From: Peribacillus loiseleuriae | Lineage (GTDB): Bacteria; Bacillota; Bacilli; Bacillales; DSM-1321 | DNA: 64,000 nucleotides | Reading direction: 5' to 3' | NCBI RefSeq assembly: GCF_001183985.1 | Contig: NZ_LFZW01000001.1 | Coordinates: forward strand, 2,693,636 to 2,757,635 | Shown here: piece by piece, positions 7,946-17,246 of the stretch | Layout: each line of letters begins with the position of its first letter | Position numbering within the stretch: the stretch's first letter is position 1 | The notes under the pieces: generated by a model | Databases searched by the model: none | What the model was told of the DNA's origin: nothing | The model's input: only the letters and a program-made list of their open reading frames with translations | Translations under genes and position numbers: made by a program

Positions 7946-8566
7946 TTATATAGAAACCTTTTTAATGTCATTTTCATATTTCTTAACCAATTTATAAAAA
8001 GTCGTCTTTTTAACATTTAATTCTTCCATCGCTTTAACAGCAGTCATCTCTCCTGCTTTCCAACGATCATAGACTTCTCTGAATTCTTCAGTAACCTCAA
8101 CTTTAGGTCGACCAAATACTGTGCCATTTTGCATAGCCAAATCAATGCCCTCACGCTGCCGTTTTCGAATTCGATCCCTTTCTTCTTCCGCCATCCAGGA
8201 AAGAATCTGCAAAACAAGATCCGCAATGAAAGTTCCTAAACTATCCTTAAATTGAGTCGTATCGAGCAAAGGCATATTTACCACCACAATATCGGCCTGT
8301 ATGCTCTTCGTGATGTCATTCCACTCCTGTAAAATCTCTTCTTTGTTCCGGCCAAAGCGATCCAAAGAATGGATATATAGCACATCTCCTTTTCTCAACA
8401 TTCGTTTAAGCAACTGATATTGAGTTCGATTAAAGTCCTTTCCACTTTGTTTGTCCATGAAAATATCTCGTTCACCTATTCCCTTTTCTTTCATGGCCTC
8501 AAGTTGTCGTCCCTCGTTTTGATCCTTGCTGCTAACTCGTATGTATCCAAACTTTCGAACGTCCAT
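7946..8566 (-). CDS. tnpR: Serine recombinase (TnpR-type resolvase)
   Basis: A 206-residue small serine recombinase. The catalytic domain begins FGYIRVSSKDQ with nucleophile S12 and contains the arginine motif SLDRFGRN (R70, R73). A long helix E region (ERDRIRKRQREGI) leads to a C-terminal helix-turn-helix (about 175-200: MTAVKAMEELNVKKTTFYKL). Length and order match resolvases of Tn3-type transposons and plasmids, which reduce cointegrates at a res site. A three-subsite res locus lies immediately upstream (8613-8735). No Tn3-type transposase is recognisable on the far side of res, so this may be a plasmid-type resolution system or a transposon remnant. Confidence 0.92.
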   Translation of the reverse strand: MDVRKFGYIRVSSKDQNEGRQLEAMKEKGIGERDIFMDKQSGKDFNRTQYQLLKRMLRKGDVLYIHSLDRFGRNKEEILQEWNDITKSIQADIVVVNMPLLDTTQFKDSLGTFIADLVLQILSWMAEEERDRIRKRQREGIDLAMQNGTVFGRPKVEVTEEFREVYDRWKAGEMTAVKAMEELNVKKTTFYKLVKKYENDIKKVSI

Positions 8567-8612
8567 TTAAATCTCCTTCATTTTAGTTCTTTTTCTATTA
8601 GTCTACCAAAAA

Positions 8613-8735
8613 CGTTCATAAAAGTATACGAAACTCAACGAACGTCCGTAAAATGATTTTAAAATTTTATGAACGCTAACATTAACTGTTTTTAAACAAA
8701 AATAACCCGTTCATAAAAGTGTACTTTTACGAACG
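8613..8735. promoter_or_regulatory. res: res recombination site with three subsites
   Basis: Three inverted repeats built on CGTTCATAAAA: 8613-8644 (32 bp), 8643-8675 (33 bp) and 8708-8735 (28 bp, nearly perfect: CGTTCATAAAAGT, GT, ACTTTTACGAACG). In Tn3-type res loci the crossover subsite I is 28 bp and lies furthest from tnpR, which is the arrangement here; the crossover would fall at the central GT near 8721-8722. The two nearer subsites would be accessory sites and also operators of the resolvase gene. Confidence 0.75.
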
Positions 8736-9720
8736 ATTAATGAACAGCTTTCTTGAACAACTCTAATTGAACAATTTCATGTCTGTATTTCCTGAACTTT
8801 AAACTGTTTTAAAAGGGTATACTCATAACCATATGATAAATAGAGATAACTCTTAATAAAGAATAAGAGTGTCTCTAAGACTATCTTATAATCCTTTGAG
8901 CCACTCCTTACCATCAATCGTCTAGTAATCACTTTCTAGCCTTCTAAAAATCATTCAATTACCATATGGACAAACGTATGTTTCAAAAGCCGTTTAATTA
9001 TTTGTACTAGTGCTGTTGCCATATGCATCTCAATAAATTTTTTATAGTAAATCTTTATGAAATTTTTTATAGTAAATCTTTATGAATTTTAATAACAGCT
9101 TTTCAAATAAATTTCTTTTCTTCTATTGCACAATATGGCCGATGTGCTTCATTCGGTAAAACATCGCGTACATATTAGGGTGCAAAATAATAGCCATGTA
9201 GACAATAACGACCTCGAATAAATAAAACGAAGAGAATACGTAATTGGTTAACTTTGCAAGTAATAACCGAATAGTCCTTTGGATCTATTTGAGGATAGTT
9301 GGTTGATTGCATAAAAAAGGTTCCCTTTTTTACCTTTGAGAATCCGTTAATGGAATGGGTCACTATGATATGTTGAACTAGTTAAATCCCCTGTATCCAT
9401 CCTTACTTTTGAGTTTTTTATCAACGTGGAATTTTCTAATTACGTTTTTGTTTCACTTTCTTGCTGTCTATTCAATTACTATTCCATAATCTCAAGCCTT
9501 TGTAGCTTCTTTCCCGAAAAACTTCATCACATTTGGAAGATCCTTTATTATTTTTACATCCTATAACATGTTTTTACCTACTTTTTTGGAGAAGGTTATA
9601 TACGCATTTCGATGCTATCAACTAAAGACATTTCAGGATAGCGGATTAGTCGAAAGAGATTTAAGACCTTGAAAGATGTGCCAGATAGTTGAATCAACAA
9701 GTGAATTAATAAAAAAACAA
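8736..9720. other. Gene-free stretch beyond res
   Basis: About 1 kb without a convincing coding frame. A 62-codon frame on the minus strand at 9175-9363 has no ribosome site and no known motif. A short tandem duplication (AAATTTTTTATAGTAAATCTTTATG, given here only by position 9034-9084) is visible. If a Tn3-type transposase was once here it is no longer recognisable by eye. Confidence 0.45.
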
Positions 9721-9766
9721 GTCCCGACTTATCTCTTTTTTCCAGAGTTACGTCGGGATTTTTTTA
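9721..9766 (+). terminator. Rho-independent terminator of a lost gene
   Basis: TCCCGAC, long loop, GTCGGGA then seven T. No intact gene precedes it on this strand. Confidence 0.65.
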
Positions 9767-9972
9767 ATGAAGAATTCTTTTGTAAATGCGAAAAAAGTAG
9801 TTGCAGCAATGGATGTGGAGCTAAAAAACACTGAGTAAACACCTAGTATTTAATGTTTAGAAAAACTCCTAATTCTATTGTCAAGTAGACATTGTTCCAC
9901 CAAACACTAAAACAGTGATGAATTGATTATAGATCCATGTAACATACATAAAACCCACCTCATTTTTCCAAT

Positions 9973-9996
9973 TCGGCGCTAAATACAGCGCTTTTT
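9973..9996 (+). terminator. Small terminator-like hairpin
   Basis: GGCGCT, loop AAATAC, AGCGC then six T. Confidence 0.45.
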
Positions 9997-10025
9997 TAGA
10001 GGTATTCAAATCCTGCCAAGAGCAA

Positions 10026-10175
10026 CAAAATATATTTATTCAAAAGCTCCTTAAGTAGTTGGAGAAACAACAAGAATAGATTAATACTCAATTGGAAGAA
10101 CGTGATAAAAACTTGATGGTCGCTATGAAAAAAAGCATGGAACCTCAAAAATCACTTGCTTCCAGAAAAGACTAA
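10026..10175 (+). pseudogene. Remnant of DUF3967/MerR-like plasmid protein
   Basis: A 49-codon plus-strand frame with two internal TAG stops reads LEKQQE(stop)INTQLEERDKNL and then VAMKKSMEPQKSLA. The pattern QxLEERDKxLMxxxRESxE is typical of the C-terminal coiled coil of DUF3967 proteins, which carry an N-terminal MerR-like domain and are common on Bacillus plasmids and conjugative elements. The N-terminal part is gone. It supports the view that the res region derives from a plasmid or transposon. Confidence 0.5.
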
Positions 10176-10229
10176 TCGGTAATATAATCCCTAGAATCGT
10201 CTCTAGCGTACCATCATTCCTTTAAAATG

Positions 10230-10361
10230 CTATTTAAAAAAATCTTGAATAATCATAAAAAATATAAATGCATTGTAAATGATAAGAACAATAGTTAAAG
10301 CTATGTAGGCTAGTATTTTCATTTTTTCAAATCCATAAGTTCCTCTATTCCCATTTATCAT
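10230..10361 (-). CDS. Possible 43-residue single-span membrane peptide
   Basis: The frame ends with KILAYIALTIVLIIYNAFIF and FMIIQDFFK, a clear transmembrane helix with a short basic tail; an internal ATG would give a 30-residue version that is nearly all membrane segment. The ribosome site is weak (AGTGGA next to the first ATG). It lies downstream of the YhgE-like permease gene on the same strand. Such peptides are easily missed or imagined, so this is tentative. Confidence 0.35.
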   Translation of the reverse strand: MINGNRGTYGFEKMKILAYIALTIVLIIYNAFIFFMIIQDFFK

Positions 10362-10505
10362 TCCACTGTTACAGTAGGTAAATAAGATTATTATCTATAA
10401 TCCGCCTAATGGTCTAAATCATAGATATGAATATCAAAAAGATTAATTTGACCACAGGTGGGATAAAAAGAGACCCTCAAAAGAGGGTTATGGTATGGAC
10501 CACTT

Positions 10506-11696
10506 TTACATGGTTGGTTGAGATTTCCCTTCTTTTTTAGCACTTGGTTTTAGAGCAGAAGCCCATAAGACGACCAGACTTCCTAAGCCAATTCCTACTA
10601 AAACAGACGTAGGATGATTCCAACTTAATCCTTTGCCAAAGAAAAATAATTCGCGAAGACCGTCAACCATAAAACGCATTGGTAACCAAGAATAGATCCA
10701 GTTATGGTAAAACGAAGACATAAACTCTGGGGCCATCGCTAGTAACGGTGCTCCAAAGAAAAGAATAATGATAAAGAGTGGCATTCCTTTGATGCCCAGC
10801 CATGAAAGAACAGCCGAGATCATTAAGAAAAAACTGAAAAATGCTATTGATAAGAACCAAGCTATGTCTGTGAAGTTAGAAATATTTAACCCTACTGCAT
10901 CAGCCAACCACGTCAAACCAAAACCTGCAAAAATAGCGAGTACAGCCCCTATAAGAACCTGCATCAATTGATTAGTGAATTTTTCTGCTCGATTCGCAAA
11001 CGAAAGTTTATTTAGCATTAAATAAATGATAGCTGCCCCAGCTATGCTTGCCATCCAAAGTGGTTGGAATAACGATACAGGTGCATTCCCATTGGCGCTA
11101 TGCGTCCCAATTTCATTTACATTGGTTACATTCTTTGTAATTGGTGACGCTAAAGCAACAGCTTGCTTTGTCGTTAGAGTGCCTCCTTGTTTTTCAAATC
11201 CTGCTACTAGCTGGGTGCGGACATTATTATTCATATTATCTACAATTCCATTTAACATTTGTCCAGCCATTGTAGATGCCATTGTGTTCATACCTTGGTT
11301 CACGAAGATTTGAACTTCTGGTGATGAAGGATTTGGCGTTTGAAACGAAGCTTGCTTTTGACTAAAGTTTTTTGGAATTACGAGTGCAGCGTAATACTTT
11401 CGATTGTCTAAGCCTTTCTTTACTTCTTCGTAACTTTTTACGGTAACCCAATCCACAGCTGGTTCTTCACCGGATGTTGTTTTGGATGTATTTTGGATCA
11501 TTTTAGTAATTGTTTCACCCATATTTAATTTTGTCTGATTAGGAAGTGTCACTCCTTGATCCTCATTAACAAATGCAATAGGCAAGTTTTTAGGCGTTGG
11601 ATTCACTGACGGAATCAATGTCAAACCAAAAATAAGAACAACTGCCAATACAATAATAGGTGATAAAAGAACAAGTTTATTCTTTACTAATTTCAT
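10506..11696 (-). CDS. YhgE/Pip-like ABC-2 type membrane protein (DUF3533)
   Basis: A membrane protein of 396 residues: one N-terminal span (about 8-27), a large extracytoplasmic domain (about 30-205, starting LPIAFVNEDQGV as in the YhgE/Pip family), then five to six spans from about 215. These proteins act as half or stand-alone permeases of the ABC-2 fold and are often linked to export of toxic or lipid-like compounds. The start at 11696 has GGAGG 8 nt upstream; an ATG five codons earlier contains that ribosome site. It is divergent from a TetR regulator, which very probably represses it. A plausible drug or stress-lipid exporter; substrate unknown. Confidence 0.8.
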   Translation of the reverse strand: MKLVKNKLVLLSPIIVLAVVLIFGLTLIPSVNPTPKNLPIAFVNEDQGVTLPNQTKLNMGETITKMIQNTSKTTSGEEPAVDWVTVKSYEEVKKGLDNRKYYAALVIPKNFSQKQASFQTPNPSSPEVQIFVNQGMNTMASTMAGQMLNGIVDNMNNNVRTQLVAGFEKQGGTLTTKQAVALASPITKNVTNVNEIGTHSANGNAPVSLFQPLWMASIAGAAIIYLMLNKLSFANRAEKFTNQLMQVLIGAVLAIFAGFGLTWLADAVGLNISNFTDIAWFLSIAFFSFFLMISAVLSWLGIKGMPLFIIILFFGAPLLAMAPEFMSSFYHNWIYSWLPMRFMVDGLRELFFFGKGLSWNHPTSVLVGIGLGSLVVLWASALKPSAKKEGKSQPTM

Positions 11697-11906
11697 AAGT
11701 TGTACCTCCATTTAATATTTGTTTAAATACGGGATCAGAAATAAGGTCGGGACGTATAATGGACATAACGTTGATTAATGACCTCGTTGTAAATTATAAT
11801 AAATTGATAGGAAATAGCAATAAACAATAAAAGTAGGAATGTCTATTACTTAACAGGAAGAGCTTTATTGTTCATTATTCCAAAAAATTAAAGAAAGTAA
11901 GGTTGG

Positions 11907-12530
11907 ATGAGCATGTCAGATCAAAAAACAGATAGACGAATTATCCGTACAAAACGAATGATTCGAGACGCTCTTACAGATCTAATGGAAGAAAAAGGAT
12001 TAGAAGGGTTTACTGTCAAAGATTTAACAGAAAAAGCCGATATTAATCGTGGCACTTTTTATTTACACTACCAGGATAAATACGATTTGTTGGAAAAAAG
12101 TGAAAACGAGATTATTGAAGAAATGTACGAATTTCTAAAAGAAATCAATCCTGACCTTATCAACCAGTCTGGTTTACAAAACGAACCGTTACCATTTTTA
12201 GTGAATTTATTTGAGAATATAGAAAAAAATGCTCGTTTTATGAAATTAATTTTAGGTCCAAAAGGAGACCCAGCCTTTCAAGTTAAATTAAAACAATTTA
12301 TGAAAATCAACTTTCTCGGAAAAATAATGGAAAAATCAAATAATGAGTCTCTATCAGTTCCAATAGAGCAACTTATAGCCTATGTTACTTCGGCCCACCT
12401 TGGTGTCATTCAGCAATGGTTAAATAGTGGAATGCAGCAATCACCTCGAGAAATGGCATTAACTTTATTAAAAATTACTTTTTATGGCCCAGCACATATT
12501 GCTGGAATAAAGAAGGATTTAAATTTTTAA
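11907..12530 (+). CDS. TetR/AcrR family regulator
   Basis: A 207-residue regulator. The helix-turn-helix at about 11-57 (RRIIRTKRMIRDALTDLMEE, then FTVKDLTEKADINRGTFYLH) is typical of TetR proteins, and the C-terminal half looks like the TetR_C_33 group, which often sits beside YhgE-type permeases. It is divergent from the permease at 10506-11696 across 210 bp, so both promoters lie in 11697-11906. Two possible starts (11907 or ATG at 11913) differ by two residues. The ligand is unknown. Confidence 0.88.
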   Translation: MSMSDQKTDRRIIRTKRMIRDALTDLMEEKGLEGFTVKDLTEKADINRGTFYLHYQDKYDLLEKSENEIIEEMYEFLKEINPDLINQSGLQNEPLPFLVNLFENIEKNARFMKLILGPKGDPAFQVKLKQFMKINFLGKIMEKSNNESLSVPIEQLIAYVTSAHLGVIQQWLNSGMQQSPREMALTLLKITFYGPAHIAGIKKDLNF

Positions 12531-12736
12531 AAATAAAGGAAGTGAAATTTTTTTAAAAAACCTGGTAAAAAATCAAGCTTCCTGCTCTCTTCTATAAAGG
12601 GCCTCGCCAACATTAGCTTCTTTGCTTAATGTTATTTAAGAAAATCGGTTCGGAAATTTAAGATTTTAAATGTTTTATCGATTGCTTCTGTTCAAAGCAG
12701 ACCATTGCAAAACATCATCTGAAGAAGTAGACTGTT

Positions 12737-12958
12737 ATGATTTTTGATAAACCTCTATATATTAGAGTTCAAGAAATGGAGGACAAGCTTTTACTTGAAT
12801 TTTTAAAAAATATTAAAAGGAACGAGCGTGCACCATTAATTCGTGAGGTGAAGCGTTTTACAGAAATAGGATTAACCTCAACTACACATGCCTACATGGG
12901 GGACCAATCGAGGCCACGCTTCAACAATCTGTTCATCCGAAACGTGGAAAAGAAGTGA
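12737..12958 (+). pseudogene. N-terminal fragment of an unrecognised gene cut by IS66 DNA
   Basis: The first 50 or so residues (MIFDKPLYIRVQEMEDKLL..., then KNIKRNERAPLIREVKRF) look like a real basic protein, but from about 12903 the DNA belongs to an IS66 transposase read in another frame. The gene is therefore truncated. I do not recognise the N-terminus. The upstream ribosome site is poor. Confidence 0.35.
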
Positions 12959-13509
12959 TGGACCAAATCGGCATCCTTCCTGTGTTTTCTCACATCGCCT
13001 TTCATGATGGGTGGAATTCCTATTTCAGCTATGAAACATGTCAACACGTCTTGTGCAACGCTCATCTTCTTCGTGAACTTCAGGGCATCTATGAACAAAT
13101 GAAAGAGGAGTGGGCACAAGAAATGAAGGGACTCCTTCAATCAGCGAAAACAAAGAAAGACGAGAACAATGGGAAGGTCGATGTGTTGGCCCTCTTGAGA
13201 ATCAAACGGAAATATGAACATATCTTACAAAAAGGCTATCAGCTTCATCCAACTACGACGGAGCCAAATCCATCGCGTGGACGTCCGAAACAACACCCAT
13301 CCAAAAATTTATTGAACCGTTTTGCCCGTGATCGTGATGCCATCTTAGCTTTTTTGACTCATGAGAAGATTCCTTTTGATAACAACCAAGCTGAACGGGA
13401 CATCCGAATGGAGAAAGTGAAACAAAAAGTGTCCGGTTCGTTCCGTAGTGAAAACGGCGTTAAATGGTTTTGTCTCACGAGGAGTTTGATCCTTACAGCC
13501 CTAAAATAA
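12903..13509 (+). mobile_element. IS66-family transposase remnant (C-terminal half)
   Basis: The frame begins inside the DDE domain (HPKRGKEVMDQIGILPVF, HDGWNSYF) and runs to the conserved end of the catalytic core, FDNNQAERDIRMEKVKQKVS, which holds the third acidic residue. The CNAHLLREL helical insertion and the RGRPKQHPSKNLL stretch are typical of IS66. The N-terminal half (zinc finger, first acidic residue) is absent, the C-terminal tail is replaced by unrelated sequence, and no TnpB or TnpC is present. A dead remnant of about 600 bp. Confidence 0.85.
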
Positions 13510-13697
13510 GGAAAACCGACTCCCAGTTGTTCTTTGAAAAGTTCATGAAGTATAGTGGCATCTGTTCCAACACATTTAGCAAAATGTTCAAGTGGCACCC
13601 CCCCCTTATAAAAATCTATAGTTTCTTTATAAGCCTCATACCAAACCGTCTCTGTGTCTATGATTAAACCATCAAAATCAAAAATGATTGCTTTTAG
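13510..13697 (-). pseudogene. N-terminal fragment of a HAD-family hydrolase
   Basis: The minus strand reads KAIIFDFDGLIIDTETVWYE and HFAKCVGTDATILHELFKEQ, the start of a YhcW/beta-phosphoglucomutase-type HAD phosphatase with the DFDG nucleophile motif. The expected start codon position is CTA rather than ATG, and the gene ends after about 60 residues where the IS66 remnant begins. An eight-G run lies in the frame. It seems to have been cut by the IS66 event and then decayed. Confidence 0.75.
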
Positions 13698-13828
13698 TAA
13701 GTTCTTTTCCCCTTTCCTTTCAAGCTTTATTTAACGATTTTACTCTTCACTACCTCCTATAATTCCTTGGTCACCGACCATTCCTGAAAAATTCCAAGTT
13801 TCTTCTAAACATAAAGCTAAAAAAGCAC

Positions 13829-13867
13829 AAAATACTCCCCAGTCCCTTCATAGATGGGGAGTATTTT
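13829..13867 (-). terminator. Strong hairpin terminator
   Basis: AAAATACTCCCC, loop, GGGGAGTATTTT: a perfect 12-bp stem able to act on either strand, downstream of the hexitol PTS operon. Confidence 0.75.
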
Positions 13868-14048
13868 GTGACTACCTAATAATATAGGATTTAATTTCAT
13901 GAAACTCGCATACTATATTTGGACGTCTAGTGATTTCTCTAAGTACCCAGGTAGCTAGTTATATTCTAAATACTTGTCATTACCAATAAAGGACAGCATC
14001 TATTATGCCCTGTAACATATCCAGTCCGGATTACTGTGAGTTGAATGG

Positions 14049-15488
14049 TTACTTTTCTTCTAATTCATTGATTAACTGTGCAAGATTAGGATCATCGATA
14101 TAATTACTTATTGTGATAATCTTTTTGTCATTATGACTCAACCTTGCTCTTTCGTATAAATCCTTGTGTACTACTATAATATCAGAATCCTTTGGAGCAT
14201 CTTCTATCCTGTAATGCTTGACTTCGATCCCGTTGATATTTTTCTTTTGCAATCTTTTCCTAAACGTAGTAGCGCCCATCGCACTACTTCCAACACCAGC
14301 ATCACAAGCGAAAGAAATTTTACTGATAGTATTGGAAGTAGGGTTAACCAAAGATGAACTTAAAATTTGTTTACCTTCGGATTTCATGGATTTTGATTTC
14401 TCTATTGAACTTGTAAAGTCTTCTTCCTCATCGGCTTTTTTATCAAGTTTCAGAATTATAGAAGTAATGACGAAAGAAACCACGGCAGCGACAACAACAC
14501 CTGCGATAACTCCCAAAAAATTCCCTTTTGGTGTCAGCGCCAGATAAGAGAAAATCGAACCAGGACTTGGACCAGCTACAAGACCAACATTAAACAGATT
14601 GAACACAGTAATGCCTGACATTCCTCCAGCAATCATAGCTATAATTGTAAGTGGTTTCATTAATACATATGGAAAATATAACTCATGGATTCCACCTAAA
14701 AAGTGAATAATAATCGCACCCGGTGCTGTTCTTTTAGCAGCTTTTTTTCCAAAAACGCTAAATGCCAGCAGTAATCCTAAACCTGGTCCAGGGTTAGATG
14801 CAACAGTAAAGAAGATTGATTTTCCTTCTTTTAGTGTTTCCTGCATACCTAATGGATAATAAATCCCCTGGTCAATTACATTATTTAAAAAAAGTATTTT
14901 GGCTGGTTCATTGATTAAAGATAGCAATGGTAAAAATCCAGTAGCAACCAATGATTTAATTGCAGATGTTACAAAGTTGTTTGCAGATTCAATTACAGGA
15001 CCGATGACATAAAAGGATAAAATCATTAATAAGAAACCAAGAATACCAATTGAAAAGTTATTGACGATCATCTCAAATCCAGCTGGAACTTTATTTTCTA
15101 TTGACTTGTCAAATTTTTTAATGACCCAGCCACCTAATGGGCCTATAATCATGGCCCCGAGGAACATTGGAATTCCTGAACCGACGATAAGACCAATAGC
15201 ACCAATCATTCCCATTATTGCCCCTCTTTGGCCTGCAATCATCCTGCCCCCTGTACCTGCTAATAGTAAAGGCAATAGGTAGGTAATGGAAGGACCAACG
15301 ATTTCGGCAAGCTTTTCGTTAGGAATCCATCCAGTTGGAATAAATAGGGCTGTGAGAATCCCCCAGGCAATAAAAGCTCCGATATTAGGTAAAACCATAT
15401 TGGTGAGGAAGCCACCAAATGCCTGTATTCGAGCACGAGCCGAAGGCGAAGGGTTCTTAACTTCTGTTATTGCTGTAGCATTGGACAT
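14049..15488 (-). CDS. mtlA-like: PTS hexitol (mannitol-type) EIICB component
   Basis: A 479-residue protein. Residues 20-345 form the EIIC channel with the conserved GGIHE motif at 265-269 (IHFLGGIHELYFPYVLMKP), which binds the sugar. A charged linker (350-375) leads to the EIIB domain, whose phosphorylated cysteine is C395 in FACDAGVGSSAMGA. There is no fused EIIA; that is the next gene upstream in the operon. It takes up and phosphorylates a hexitol. The start is ATG after AAAGGGAGAG. Last gene of a five-gene operon. Sequence type says mannitol, but the neighbouring isomerase and epimerase argue that mannitol may not be the substrate. Confidence 0.9.
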   Translation of the reverse strand: MSNATAITEVKNPSPSARARIQAFGGFLTNMVLPNIGAFIAWGILTALFIPTGWIPNEKLAEIVGPSITYLLPLLLAGTGGRMIAGQRGAIMGMIGAIGLIVGSGIPMFLGAMIIGPLGGWVIKKFDKSIENKVPAGFEMIVNNFSIGILGFLLMILSFYVIGPVIESANNFVTSAIKSLVATGFLPLLSLINEPAKILFLNNVIDQGIYYPLGMQETLKEGKSIFFTVASNPGPGLGLLLAFSVFGKKAAKRTAPGAIIIHFLGGIHELYFPYVLMKPLTIIAMIAGGMSGITVFNLFNVGLVAGPSPGSIFSYLALTPKGNFLGVIAGVVVAAVVSFVITSIILKLDKKADEEEDFTSSIEKSKSMKSEGKQILSSSLVNPTSNTISKISFACDAGVGSSAMGATTFRKRLQKKNINGIEVKHYRIEDAPKDSDIIVVHKDLYERARLSHNDKKIITISNYIDDPNLAQLINELEEK

Positions 15489-15565
15489 TTGAAACTCTCC
15501 CTTTTAAGTGAAATTTATTATTTAAAATATCTCCCGCATCTGTATTGGACGAATGCGGGGAAATG

Positions 15566-16006
15566 TTATTCTACCGATTCAATAATCTCGATGATTTCAG
15601 TTTCACTGCTGGCCTCTTTGAATTTGACCATAGCATCTTCATCAATCAATAAAGAGGATAAGTCTGAAATCAACTCTAAATGCCCTGTCGCATCTTCAGC
15701 TGCTAAAACGAAAAGAATGTTTACATCTTTTTCTTCAGGAAAAAACACAGGTTCTTTCAGTTTCAGGAATGAGATCCCGGTTTTTAGCACCCCTCCATCA
15801 TGATTTTGTGCATGAGGCATAGCAATTCCAGGGACAATGACAATATATGGACCATTAACATTCACATTTTGAATCATATCCTGTACATATTTCTCAGTGA
15901 TGTTTCCCTTATTCAGCAGAGGCTCGGCAGCGAGCTTGATGGCTTCTTCCCAGGTAGGGGCTGAGTTCAGGAAGTGGACATTATTTTTAAGATACTGGCT
16001 TAACAT
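15566..16006 (-). CDS. PTS EIIA component (fructose-mannitol/ascorbate class)
   Basis: A 146-residue EIIA of the PTS_EIIA_2 fold. The phosphorylated histidine is H65 in GPYIVIVPGIAMPHAQ; the flanking sequence (TEKYVQDMIQNVNVNGPY) and LKLKEPVFF are closest in style to UlaC/SgaA-type and BglG-linked EIIA domains. It accepts phosphate from HPr and passes it to C395 of the EIICB. GAGGAG precedes the ATG. It sits between the dehydrogenase and EIICB genes in one operon. Confidence 0.88.
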   Translation of the reverse strand: MLSQYLKNNVHFLNSAPTWEEAIKLAAEPLLNKGNITEKYVQDMIQNVNVNGPYIVIVPGIAMPHAQNHDGGVLKTGISFLKLKEPVFFPEEKDVNILFVLAAEDATGHLELISDLSSLLIDEDAMVKFKEASSETEIIEIIESVE

Positions 16007-16024
16007 ATTATTTCTCCTCTCAAT

Positions 16025-17194
16025 TCAACAGTTTACTATGTGACCGTTTTTCATTTTATCGTAATACTTCTTTATCATAACCTTCAATTTCACATTTTCA
16101 ATACTTGAAAAATGTGAAATGGCCTTATCTATTCCATTACTACGGATATAACCTTGCAGTGTGATCGATTCCTCGTCTTCAGGGCTGTCGAACAGATAGC
16201 CAGCAGCGATGGAAGCGGCTAAATTTTCTACAGGCAATCCCAACTTGAAGAGTTCTCTTGCTGGTTTGACCAACCGCTCTTCATAACTTAACTTCCTGAT
16301 TGGCGACCGTCCGACACGCAAAATATCATCACTTATATTGCTGTTTTTAAAACGCTTGAGCGTTTTTTCGATAAACTCAGTCATTTTTTCGGAGTCTGAC
16401 CGATAAGTCCGAATGATATACTGGGAAGCCTCCACCATCGCGCTCCTCACGATTCTTTCAACATTCTGATTCCTTAAGGCCTTTTGTATTGTTGGTTCTC
16501 CTAATAAAAATGCCAAATAGGCTGTGGTCGCATGCCCCATATTTACAATGTATAACTTCCTTTCAATATAAGGTCTCAAGTCCTCTACATATGTAGCACC
16601 GCTGATTAAAGGTAGATCAAAGTTAACCATTTCTGATTTGTTGATTACCCACTCAAAGAAGGGCTCTACAAGGGCGATGTCACCTTCCGTACCTTTTTTT
16701 GATAAAGCAAGGCGGTCAATAGCAGAGTTGGGAAAGCCGACAAGGGAATTGATTTGAGCTAGTTCTTTGCTTGACACAATTTTTTCTACTTCCTTTTTTA
16801 AAGTGGAAGAAGCATTAATCGCGTTTTCATTGGCGATTACATCAATTTTCTTCTCATTTTGGGCGATTCTTTCTAAAAGACCTTTTGCCAAGACTTTGGA
16901 TATTTTAGATAAATTAGCGACTCCTACAGATGTCGTGATGATATCAGCACTTACAATTGCTTCAATCACTCTTTTCTCTTGAATAATACTATTCAGGGCT
17001 GATACGGAAAAGATTGTTTCCACAGTATGATTCTCGTCTAATAGTTCAACTGAGTAACTGTTTCTTCTATTAATTCTGTCAATCATTTCTTGATTGACAT
17101 CAACAAAGCACACTTCATAACCGGTTTTTCTGAGCAAATTTCCGATGAATCCCTTCCCAATGTTTCCAGCACCAAAATGCAAAGCTTTCATCAT
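16025..17194 (-). CDS. mtlD-like: Mannitol-1-phosphate 5-dehydrogenase-like hexitol-phosphate dehydrogenase
   Basis: A 389-residue polyol dehydrogenase. The N-terminal Rossmann domain starts MMKALHFGAGNIGKGFIG with the GxGNIGxG dinucleotide motif; the C-terminal domain has NMGHATTAYLAFL and the catalytic-helix region typical of MtlD. It oxidises a hexitol phosphate to a hexulose phosphate with NAD. AAAGGAG lies just before two consecutive ATGs, so the start may be 17194 or 17191. Member of the PTS operon. For mannitol the product would be fructose 6-phosphate and nothing more would be needed, yet two further carbon-skeleton enzymes are encoded. Confidence 0.88.
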   Translation of the reverse strand: MMKALHFGAGNIGKGFIGNLLRKTGYEVCFVDVNQEMIDRINRRNSYSVELLDENHTVETIFSVSALNSIIQEKRVIEAIVSADIITTSVGVANLSKISKVLAKGLLERIAQNEKKIDVIANENAINASSTLKKEVEKIVSSKELAQINSLVGFPNSAIDRLALSKKGTEGDIALVEPFFEWVINKSEMVNFDLPLISGATYVEDLRPYIERKLYIVNMGHATTAYLAFLLGEPTIQKALRNQNVERIVRSAMVEASQYIIRTYRSDSEKMTEFIEKTLKRFKNSNISDDILRVGRSPIRKLSYEERLVKPARELFKLGLPVENLAASIAAGYLFDSPEDEESITLQGYIRSNGIDKAISHFSSIENVKLKVMIKKYYDKMKNGHIVNC

Positions 17195-17246
17195 CTAGTC
17201 TCCTTTACTAATCTAGTACTCAACTACACGAAAAGCCCAATTCTAA

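Noticed and set aside
9175..9363. A 62-codon frame in the stretch beyond the res site
   Set aside because: No ribosome site, no known motif and no neighbour; probably chance.
8736..9720. Tn3-family transposase next to the res site
   Set aside because: No frame or motif of a 950-residue transposase could be found by eye on either strand.
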